64,000 bases of DNA from Alteromonas macleodii (GTDB lineage Bacteria > Pseudomonadota > Gammaproteobacteria > Enterobacterales > Alteromonadaceae), in contig NZ_LR812090.1 in the NCBI RefSeq assembly GCF_903772925.1, positions 3,021,497-3,085,496 of the forward strand, in the 5' to 3' direction. This document shows positions 56,663 through 64,000 of this stretch, one piece after another. The position numbers were made by a program, and so were the translations under genes. The notes under the pieces were generated by a model that made no database searches, was not told the origin of the DNA, and worked only from the letters and a program-made list of their open reading frames with translations. Positions within the stretch are counted from its first letter, which is position 1. Each line of letters opens with the position of its first letter.

Positions 56663-56930
56663 GATTTACAATAGTCGCCACCATGGCGGCTAATTCAGGA
56701 TCTTCGCACTTTTGATGTCCCATTATCCAAGCAAACAAATCAGGGTCATCACTGGTAAGTAAACGTTCAAATGTTTCTTGGTCTTCATAACTTAGTGAGT
56801 CAAAGGCTTCTTCCACGAAAGGAAGCAATAGTACATCTAACTCTAGCATGCCTCTGCGGCAGGCCCACTTTAATCGGGCTAGTCTTTTTGGTTCAAACAT
56901 ATGTCTTTTATACCGTTTTTTATTCGCCAT
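56649..56930 (-). CDS. sdhE: FAD assembly factor SdhE
   Basis: Small helical protein that promotes covalent flavinylation of succinate dehydrogenase. The diagnostic RLKWACRRGMLELD block with the conserved RGxxE (RRGMLE) and the DDPDLFAWI segment are present. The start is uncertain: ATGs at 56942, 56930 and 56900 and a GTG at 57008 are in frame, none with a strong ribosome site. 56930 gives 93 residues and 56900 gives 83, against 88 in E. coli. Confidence 0.87.
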   Translation of the reverse strand: MANKKRYKRHMFEPKRLARLKWACRRGMLELDVLLLPFVEEAFDSLSYEDQETFERLLTSDDPDLFAWIMGHQKCEDPELAAMVATIVNRVKV

Positions 56931-57087
56931 CAATAATACCATGCCCTGCGGCTGGGGATCACTGCTCTTTTGGTCTGATAGGCAAACTAAATAGAACTTA
57001 ATCTTCACACATTAGTGTGTACTACCCTTGAATATTGCTGGTTTTACCATACCTTGAGTACATACAGCGAACTTTACAGTGGTGAAT

Positions 57088-58134
57088 ATGACATCTATCG
57101 CAGCATTACAAGATCTTCCTCATGAGTTTATGGTCAAGCTTTCAAACACCATGACTATTTCATTGGTAGGTGAACAGGCTGACAGCTACCTTCAAGGTCA
57201 AATCACGGTCAATATCAATAAACTTGATGCAAATACGGCAAGGCATTTTGCGCATTGTGACAATAAAGGCAAGACGTGGGCTACGGGGTACGTGACCCGC
57301 CACTTAAACAAATTATTGCTGCTTACAAATGACGATGCGGGCAGCCATTCGTTAGCCCAGCTCAATAAGTATGGCGTATTTTCTAAGGTCGATATTGTTG
57401 ACGACTCGCAGGCGTACAGCGCTCACTTCATTTCACTTGATGCAGCAAAATCTGATGAGGTTAAAGCCCTACTAGAGCAACTTTTTTCGGGTGATAAAGT
57501 CGCACAACTCGTTGACGGCGATACTGCAGACAAAGGTATGCTGCCGAAAATAGAAAGTGAGCATGGCGTAGCATTGGTAGCCAACACTACTCGCAAAGGC
57601 ATTGTTGTTCTTTTAGATGAAAACGGCACAAAGCGATTAAATGCGTTAATTGAGACAAAAACTGTAGTGTGTTATTCCCACGTTGTGTTTGACGCCATTC
57701 AGATTGAAAGCGTTCACGCCTTAGTACGAGGTGAAGCTGTAGCGGAATATGTACCACAAATGATTAATGTACATGCGCTTAACGGTATCGACTTTGATAA
57801 GGGCTGTTATATGGGGCAAGAAGTGGTTGCACGAACACGCTTTTTGGGCAAAAACAAACGTGCCGCTTATAGCTTCAAGCTTGAAGAAAAAGTAGATATC
57901 AAACCTGGCGATAGCCTTGAAAAGCAATTAGGTGAAAATTGGCGTATAGCGGGCAAAGTACTCAATGTTGCGTCGCTCGATAACGAAACCTGGTTTATTG
58001 CTGTGTTAAATAACGACACTACCCCCGAAGATTTACACAGACTGGCTGATAACAACGCCATTACCTGTTACCCTAATAGCTTGCCGTACAGTATTGAGCA
58101 ACAAGCAAGCAATATTGTGAAAAAACGTCGATAA
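57088..58134 (+). CDS. ygfZ: tRNA-modifying/iron-sulfur maintenance protein YgfZ
   Basis: Folate-binding GcvT-like protein that supports iron-sulfur enzymes such as MiaB. The family signature KGCYMGQEVVART is intact, including the essential cysteine, in the C-terminal half. The ATG at 57088 is preferred; the frame opens three codons earlier with GTG. 348 residues against 326 in E. coli. Divergent from sdhE-ygfX, as in E. coli. Confidence 0.93.
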   Translation: MTSIAALQDLPHEFMVKLSNTMTISLVGEQADSYLQGQITVNINKLDANTARHFAHCDNKGKTWATGYVTRHLNKLLLLTNDDAGSHSLAQLNKYGVFSKVDIVDDSQAYSAHFISLDAAKSDEVKALLEQLFSGDKVAQLVDGDTADKGMLPKIESEHGVALVANTTRKGIVVLLDENGTKRLNALIETKTVVCYSHVVFDAIQIESVHALVRGEAVAEYVPQMINVHALNGIDFDKGCYMGQEVVARTRFLGKNKRAAYSFKLEEKVDIKPGDSLEKQLGENWRIAGKVLNVASLDNETWFIAVLNNDTTPEDLHRLADNNAITCYPNSLPYSIEQQASNIVKKRR

Positions 58135-58199
58135 GCAGTTTACTGCTGCATTAAATTTATTGCCCTTTTTTTAATCATAGGGCCAAGATAGGATTTGTT

Positions 58200-58715
58200 A
58201 TGACAATTACTTCTGACAGCGTTGTAACGCTACACTACACCGTATCTACCGAAGACGGCACAACGCTAGACTCTTCAGAAGGTAAATCGCCGCTAGTTGT
58301 ACTTCTAGGCCGTCGCTTCTTAATTGAAGGACTAGAAGATGCTCTTATCGGTAAATCGAAAGATGATAGCTTCAACGTTTCTGTAAACCCTGAGAAGGCT
58401 TACGGTGAACGTTCTGACGAACTTGTTCAAACCGTACCTCGTTCAATGTTCGACGGTATGGATGTTGAAGTTGGTATGTCTTTCCGCGCCACTACTCCGC
58501 AGGGTGAGCAGTCTGTAATCATTATCGAAACAACTGACGAAGAAGTTGTTGTTGACGGTAACCACCCGCTAGCAGGTATTCCGTTGACGTTCGATGTAAC
58601 GGTTGTAGACGTGCGTGAAGCGACGCAAGAAGAGCTTGAGCACGGTCATGTGCATCAGGAAGCAAGCAGCTGTTGTGACCCGAAAACAGGCGAATGCTCG
58701 GAAGATAAGCACTAA
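58200..58715 (+). CDS. FKBP-type peptidyl-prolyl isomerase, SlyD-like
   Basis: A 171-residue FKBP with the SlyD layout: short FKBP barrel (1-70), inserted flap domain (about 70-130, YGERSDELVQ...), and closing FKBP strand. The C-terminus has a His/Cys-rich tail (HGHVHQEASSCCDP...C) that could bind nickel or other metals, but it is shorter than in E. coli SlyD. It is monocistronic with a good terminator. Confidence 0.9.
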   Translation: MTITSDSVVTLHYTVSTEDGTTLDSSEGKSPLVVLLGRRFLIEGLEDALIGKSKDDSFNVSVNPEKAYGERSDELVQTVPRSMFDGMDVEVGMSFRATTPQGEQSVIIIETTDEEVVVDGNHPLAGIPLTFDVTVVDVREATQEELEHGHVHQEASSCCDPKTGECSEDKH

Positions 58716-58733
58716 GTTGTGTTGAACGTATCA

Positions 58734-58758
58734 AAAAGGGAGCCAAAGGCTCCCTTTT
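58734..58758. terminator. Bidirectional terminator between FKBP gene and glnB
   Basis: Eleven-base stem aaaagggagcc / ggctccctttt (58734-58744, 58748-58758) with loop aaa, flanked by A and T runs. Confidence 0.92.
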
Positions 58759-58781
58759 TATTTTCGAAGAATACGGTTAAA

Positions 58782-59971
<1,190 letters not shown>

Positions 59972-60008
59972 GTATTTTTGAGGCGTCCTGGAACTCGATT
60001 CTACGACA

Positions 60009-60033
60009 ATATCACTTCAGATGTTAGTGATAT
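60009..60033. promoter_or_regulatory. Inverted repeat upstream of nadE
   Basis: Perfect eight-base arms atatcact (60009-60016) and agtgatat (60026-60033) with a nine-base centre, 38 bases upstream of the nadE start. Its size and position suit a dimeric repressor site; the regulator is unknown. Confidence 0.45.
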
Positions 60034-60055
60034 CCTCGCATCTATTTGATTTACC

Positions 60056-60072
60056 TTGCACTTACAGTGCAA
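60056..60072. promoter_or_regulatory. Second short palindrome upstream of nadE
   Basis: ttgcact (60056-60062), tac, agtgcaa (60066-60072): seven-base perfect arms, 22 bases from the previous inverted repeat. It could be an operator or a small hairpin. Confidence 0.4.
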
Positions 60073-60113
60073 AAGAAAACGCATCGGATGTATATTTTAT
60101 TATTTTTGAGCGT

Positions 60114-60129
60114 AGGCATGGGTTGTGCG
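60114..60129 (+). promoter_or_regulatory. Weak sigma-54-like site ahead of the pilin cluster
   Basis: AGGCATGGGTTGTGCG has GG (60115-60116) and GC (60127-60128) ten bases apart, with partial -24 and -12 boxes. It lies about 290 bases before the first pilin ATG. pilin genes are classic RpoN/PilR targets, but the long distance and mismatches make this tentative. The rest of 59972-60417 holds two inverted repeats (listed) and no coding signal that I can see. Confidence 0.28.
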
Positions 60130-60417
60130 AAACAGTTAACCGTAAGGCGTATGGTCAACTATGCGATATCACGGTAAAACATACCTTTGCTAGTGTATTT
60201 TAGTTTACCCTAAAAAATAGGCGAGTAATGCATATTTATCGCGTAGTATCATTACATCGAAGATAGAATAAAAAAGTAAATTGAAGGTGAATTAGTTTCT
60301 TGCTCAAGGCAAGCTCTGAAGGCTCTGACTCCCTAACAGCAATAGCTTTACCTGCGGTTTGTATGGCGCAATTTATTAGTTAATGATTTAAAAAGTTTGG
60401 AAAATAACAGTCTCACA

Positions 60418-61002
60418 ATGATAAGAACAAGATTAAAAAAATATCCAAAAGCCTTTGTTAAACAAAAAGGTCTTACACTGCTGGAGATGTTGGTCGCCGT
60501 TGCTGTACTGGCGATTATTCTTACTACTGTTGCGCCCAGTATACAAAGTGTTCTTATCAAAAATAGAATTACCTCAGATATAAATAATTTAAGTGCCGTG
60601 GTGCAGCGGGCCAGGTTTACCGCGGTAGACGAACAAGCAAGTGTTGTTTTGTGTCCAACAGAAAATTACACCGCCTGCACAAGCAGCTGGAAAAAGGCGA
60701 AAATGGTATTTGTGGACAAAAACGGTAATGGTAGTCGTGACAATAACGAGGCACTTATTGTTGCAAGCGATCCGCTTAACTCCGCAAACGCTATCTACGG
60801 TGTAACAGGAAGCTTAACCTTTGACGAGCAAGGCGCAATCGATACGGCTGCAACAATTACGCTGTGCCCCAAAGATAACGATGCAGACTATGCCTCTGCC
60901 CTATTACTGTCGCTATACGGTCGAATTTCGATAGCTGTAGACAGTGACGACGATGGTGAAAAAGAAGATTTAGATGGTGATGCGCTATCTTGTAGTTCAT
61001 AG
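60418..61002 (+). CDS. GspH/FimT-type minor pseudopilin
   Basis: A 194-residue type IV pilin-like protein. The prepilin peptidase site is K-G18 followed by LTLLE (E23 at mature position +5) and a hydrophobic helix. The C-terminal globular domain has several cysteines and an Asp-rich tail (DSDDDGEKEDLDGD) that could bind calcium. GspH/FimT proteins sit at the pilus tip. The ATG at 60418 is chosen; the frame continues to a TTG at 60397. Neither has a good ribosome site. Confidence 0.82.
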   Translation: MIRTRLKKYPKAFVKQKGLTLLEMLVAVAVLAIILTTVAPSIQSVLIKNRITSDINNLSAVVQRARFTAVDEQASVVLCPTENYTACTSSWKKAKMVFVDKNGNGSRDNNEALIVASDPLNSANAIYGVTGSLTFDEQGAIDTAATITLCPKDNDADYASALLLSLYGRISIAVDSDDDGEKEDLDGDALSCSS

Positions 61003-61074
61003 CCGTAGTTGCTTCCCCCCCACTTCCCACCCGAAGTTAGTATACGCAGTTAGTAAGCTGGGTTGAAAACGCTA

Positions 61075-61467
61075 TTACCAGCATTCTTTCGGGGCCAACG
61101 AGGTTTCACTAATTTTTAAAACCCTACAACTGTCATTTTGCTTTTTAAAAAATAGCGTAGCTGCCACTTCATATCCACCACTTTGACTCATCGTCTGTGC
61201 AATGCTGACTTTATCGATATTGGCTTGAGGCAGAGCAGTCAACGGTAGGTAGACACCTGACTCTAACCAACTTCTCGACTGCATTGACTGTATTGATAAC
61301 AAGTACGCTTTAACTTGATTTACTTGGCTTAATTGCCAACTTGATATTATCGCAGTTGTAGTTGCTAAACTTAATACACTAACGATAGCGAGCACAGCCA
61401 ATACCTCAACTAGCGTAAATCCTGTGTTAGAAATTCGATTGTTTAAACCAACGCTATTCCCTTCCAT
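61075..61467 (-). CDS. PilE-like minor pilin, opposite orientation
   Basis: A 130-residue type IV pilin-like protein with a prepilin site G16 then FTLVE (E21 at +5) and a hydrophobic helix. The C-terminus C...P-x-E-C-W resembles the disulfide-closed D-region of PilE-type pilins. The ATG at 61467 has GAGAAAG upstream; six codons more are open. It is the only gene of the cluster on the minus strand and must have its own promoter in the 80 bases shared with the next gene. Confidence 0.78.
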   Translation of the reverse strand: MEGNSVGLNNRISNTGFTLVEVLAVLAIVSVLSLATTTAIISSWQLSQVNQVKAYLLSIQSMQSRSWLESGVYLPLTALPQANIDKVSIAQTMSQSGGYEVAATLFFKKQNDSCRVLKISETSLAPKECW

Positions 61468-61545
61468 GGTACAGCTTTCTCTCATTGTGTTTTTCAGTAC
61501 ATTAAGCCTATCAATTTAGCACGGGCACTATTACTGGACTTACGC

Positions 61546-62100
61546 ATGGCTTTTCCTGAACGAAGAAATAAAAAAAGAGAAGATAATGGGTATATGCGCG
61601 CAATAGGTATGTCGCTCATTGAATTACTTATCGTGATAAGTATTACAAGTATATTGTCGGTAAGCGCGGTTCCGTCATTTCAAACGTGGCTAGAGCGAAA
61701 CGATTTTAAACATTTCGCGTCGCAATTAGCCAACTCAGCTAAGCAAGCACGTATTTATGCACTTACCCAAAAAAAGCCCTATTACCTCATCGCAAAATTC
61801 GAAAATGCAAACTGCGTAATAATCAGTAACGATGAAAACTGCACCTGTTCAACACACCAAAACTGTGCGTTAAATGACGCCGCGTTTTGGGAGCTTCCAG
61901 CAAAATGGAATTCAAAGCTAACCACGTTAAACGCAAAAGACAAAACCGTAGCTTTCAATCAACAGGGTACAGTTAATTTCGGCAGTGCCACCACATTTGA
62001 GCTTTCCAGTGACCATTTTGCTGCCAAAGTCACGGTCAGCCCGCTGGGTCGTGTGAAGTTGTGTAGTGAACAACGCATTACAGGTATTACGCTGTGCTAG
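61546..62100 (+). CDS. FimT/FimU-like minor pilin
   Basis: A 184-residue GspH/FimT family protein. Prepilin site G21 then MSLIE (E26 at +5), hydrophobic helix, and the family's C-terminal VSPLGRVKLC-type ending with paired cysteines. There is a Cys-rich loop (CTCSTHQNC). It overlaps the start of the PilW-like gene by seven bases, so the last four genes form one translationally coupled unit. Confidence 0.82.
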   Translation: MAFPERRNKKREDNGYMRAIGMSLIELLIVISITSILSVSAVPSFQTWLERNDFKHFASQLANSAKQARIYALTQKKPYYLIAKFENANCVIISNDENCTCSTHQNCALNDAAFWELPAKWNSKLTTLNAKDKTVAFNQQGTVNFGSATTFELSSDHFAAKVTVSPLGRVKLCSEQRITGITLC

Positions 62101-62738
62101 CTTTTCCAAAAACATTGAATGATTTAAGTACAAATAAAACTGGCGGCTATAGTATTACAGAGCTTATGGTAGCCTGCACTTTATCAAGCATACTGATAGC
62201 AGCGATAACGACTTACAATGTGCAGTCTTACGTTAGTTTATCTTCACTACAACATGCTACCGCAATAGAAGAAGACGCCCGAGCACTCCAAGATACTATT
62301 TCACGACATTTGAGCAGAGCTGGGTTTATTGAAAATAGCAGCACGCTTACGCCTTTTATAACCCTTGCGAGTACCCCTCAAACAGTGGCTAACGTGAGCC
62401 TTGGTCAACAAACTGGTGAAACAGCAAATAGCTGCATCACGTTTTCCTACGATAAAAATCGCAGTGGCGTTATTTCTACAGCGCAAGACGAAATGTTTGG
62501 ATATCGACTACACGATAAGGCAATCGAATACAGGGTTGGAGGAAAAACCTGTACGCAAGGGGGATGGTTTGATTTAACCGACCCAAATACTGTCGAAGTG
62601 ACTCAATTTGCCGCAATGGTACTGCACAACAGCAGCTGGGGTGCCGCTTATGAAATTAAATTAAGTCTGCAAAGTGTGATAGACCCCAGCCTTGTTGTCA
62701 GCAAAACATTTGTGGTGGAGGCGACCAATGAGAAATAA
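62094..62738 (+). CDS. PilW-like minor pilin
   Basis: A 214-residue protein with prepilin site G18 then YSITE (E23 at +5), followed by a hydrophobic helix, and a globular domain like PilW/GspJ. The GTG start at 62094 overlaps the stop of the upstream gene. PilW is part of the tip complex that primes pilus assembly. The end overlaps the next gene by 11 bases. Confidence 0.8.
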   Translation: MLAFPKTLNDLSTNKTGGYSITELMVACTLSSILIAAITTYNVQSYVSLSSLQHATAIEEDARALQDTISRHLSRAGFIENSSTLTPFITLASTPQTVANVSLGQQTGETANSCITFSYDKNRSGVISTAQDEMFGYRLHDKAIEYRVGGKTCTQGGWFDLTDPNTVEVTQFAAMVLHNSSWGAAYEIKLSLQSVIDPSLVVSKTFVVEATNEK

Positions 62739-63660
62739 AGAGAGAGTAAAACAAAAGTCTATTACCTCATACACACAAACATTTACGTGTAAGCCTTACT
62801 TTTCAAAAGCGAAGCATGAAGGTATGGCACTCCTCTCGATTGTCGCTATTCTTCTAAGTGTCGTGACGTTTACGACCATAGTTACCTCGCAAAGCGTTCA
62901 GCAGTACTATGCCATACAGAAAATCAGGCAAGAGACGGTAAGCTCTCGAATACAATTAAAACAACATCTCAAAGAAGTGGCGACAGCGCTTAGAACGGAA
63001 AGTATTTCAACGGTGCTAACCACGACAAATCAGCCCTTTCTATCAACCACAGTTAATCAAGAAAGCCTAACGGGTGTTGCTCAGCAGTCTCTCACTCAGT
63101 ACGAAGTGAACGTTTCTCACAATGCAGAAAACATTCAATATAAAGTTAATTTTCTTCGTTACCCTGCTCTTCTTAGATTGCCCACCGCATCACAGCTATT
63201 TTCATGGGATAACCAGCTCACTCATTGGTTGTTCAATCGAAGTGAAGCCGAGCTAAGTCCAGCATTTTTTCCCAACAGCGCGACAGCTTCTCATTGCTAC
63301 AACTTGGAGAGTGCCACAGTCTATTGGATAAATGGTGACTGCGTTTTAAGCCATAGTGATCTAACTCATACATCAAGTTCAGCGCCTGCCTTGTTAATAG
63401 TGGTAGATGGAGATCTTACTATAAGTGCGAATACTCACTTCTTTGGGCTGATCATCATGCTCTCAACGACCACAGCTACTCATGAACTTCACCTGACACA
63501 TTCCAGTTCAATTAAGGGTGCATTCGTGTCTAATACACAGTTACAACAGCAAATTTATGGTCTTTTGACGCCTTCAGCGCAAGTACTTAGCAACCTACAG
63601 GCTAGCACTCATATAGCGAAAATAATTCCCGTTCCTGGAACCTGGTATGACATCAATTAA
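62728..63660 (+). CDS. PilX-like protein with long C-terminal domain
   Basis: A 310-residue protein with a PilX-type N-terminus: G32 then MALLSIVAILL...T, lacking Glu at +5 as is usual for PilX_N. It is much longer than common PilX proteins (about 170-200). The C-terminal region contains strand-rich repeats (VVDGDLTISANTHFFGLIIM, then SSIKGAFVSN) resembling right-handed beta-helix or bactofilin-like rungs. The ATG at 62728 has GGAGG six bases upstream; the frame runs 12 codons further. It is coupled to the PilW-like and PilV-like genes by overlaps. Confidence 0.78.
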   Translation: MRNKERVKQKSITSYTQTFTCKPYFSKAKHEGMALLSIVAILLSVVTFTTIVTSQSVQQYYAIQKIRQETVSSRIQLKQHLKEVATALRTESISTVLTTTNQPFLSTTVNQESLTGVAQQSLTQYEVNVSHNAENIQYKVNFLRYPALLRLPTASQLFSWDNQLTHWLFNRSEAELSPAFFPNSATASHCYNLESATVYWINGDCVLSHSDLTHTSSSAPALLIVVDGDLTISANTHFFGLIIMLSTTTATHELHLTHSSSIKGAFVSNTQLQQQIYGLLTPSAQVLSNLQASTHIAKIIPVPGTWYDIN

Positions 63661-63988
63661 AAAGCCCCAACAAAAAGAATTCAAAAGCGTATTGGCGATA
63701 ATGCGTAGAATCACACCTGATGATAATCGTCTTTGCTCAAACTATAGTGGTGCGAATAGAGGTGGAGTGTTAATAGAGGTACTCATAGCGCTTTTAATTT
63801 TTATGACCTCTAGTGCTTACCTACTTTCAAGCGATATTAAAACACGAGTGCTTTGGCAGGCAACGTTAAAGTCACAAGACGAACAAACAAAACATTTAAA
63901 TACTACAAGATTGGCACTCACACAAGATAGCGTAGATCAACGTTGGGAGGATATAGCCGTGTTTGGTATTCCGACAATCACACCTTAG
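63647..63988 (+). CDS. PilV-like minor pilin
   Basis: A 113-residue protein with a long leader (about 39 residues), prepilin site G39 then GVLIE (E44 at +5) and hydrophobic helix, and a short globular part. PilV/GspI-like by its VLIEVLIALLIF core. It starts inside the upstream gene (14-base overlap) and ends 12 bases before the window edge, so further pilus genes such as pilY1 could lie beyond. Confidence 0.75.
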   Translation: MTSIKKPQQKEFKSVLAIMRRITPDDNRLCSNYSGANRGGVLIEVLIALLIFMTSSAYLLSSDIKTRVLWQATLKSQDEQTKHLNTTRLALTQDSVDQRWEDIAVFGIPTITP

Positions 63989-64000
63989 CGTATTATAGTT

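Noticed and set aside
60230..60417. Possible c-di-GMP riboswitch before the pilin cluster
   Set aside because: A small CTTGC/GCAAG hairpin and some purine-rich stretches are present, but the conserved GEMM core is not.

Overview
The window looks like chromosomal core DNA of a marine gammaproteobacterium of the Alteromonas type. The evidence is E. coli-like synteny blocks (bamD/rluD-pgeF-clpB; nadB/rpoE-rseABC-lepA-lepB-rnc-era; nrdR-ribD...nusB-thiL-pgpA facing xseB-ispA-dxs), a sodium-type PomAB flagellar stator, PEP-CTERM surface proteins with PrsT, and an AT-leaning base composition. I see no phage, plasmid, IS element, CRISPR array or tRNA. The taxon is inferred from gene content, not from a search.

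Layout. 1-343: the leader and two tandem promoters of an rRNA operon whose 16S gene lies just off the left edge (minus strand). 445-1248: pssA. 1636-6493: a PEP-CTERM island (two paralogous secreted proteins, then the TPR protein PrsT). 6512-12927: dld, clpB, pgeF and rluD on the minus strand, with bamD divergent from rluD. 14005-20739: a singlet-oxygen/lipid-stress block consisting of an ECF sigma factor and its ChrR-type zinc anti-sigma, a LON-domain gene, and a five-gene operon (NTF2-like, SDR, FAD protein, DUF1365, cyclopropane fatty acid synthase). 20841-22531: pomAB. 22932-26007: xseB-ispA-dxs. 26243-34930: a minus-strand run pgpA, thiL, nusB, ribH, ribB(X), ribE, ribD, nrdR, glyA, lpxD. 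35232-43691: ettA, two PilZ-domain genes bracketing radA, serB and ahpA. 43729-53118: TatD, pdxH, era-rnc-lepB-lepA and the rpoE-rseABC envelope-stress operon. 53316-59971: nadB, a MaoC-like gene, ygfX-sdhE, ygfZ, an FKBP isomerase, glnB-nadE. 60418-63988: a six-gene cluster of type IV pilin-like proteins that runs to the right edge.

How the parts work together. Alternative sigma factors can be read from promoter motifs: a sigma-E site before rpoE, sites matching the ChrR-group ECF sigma around 16.1 kb, a heat-shock-like site before clpB, a sigma-54 core before the second PEP-CTERM gene, and two sigma-28 (flagellar) sites. One sigma-28 site drives pomAB. The other drives an 841-residue protein with two complete PilZ motifs. 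That pairing makes the large PilZ protein a candidate cyclic-di-GMP effector on the sodium-driven flagellar motor, and it is the most interesting lead here. Other leads are a RibB fused to a GTP-cyclohydrolase-like domain without zinc ligands, a palindromic repeat inside the riboflavin gene run, and a rearranged minor-pilin set with a long PilX-like member.
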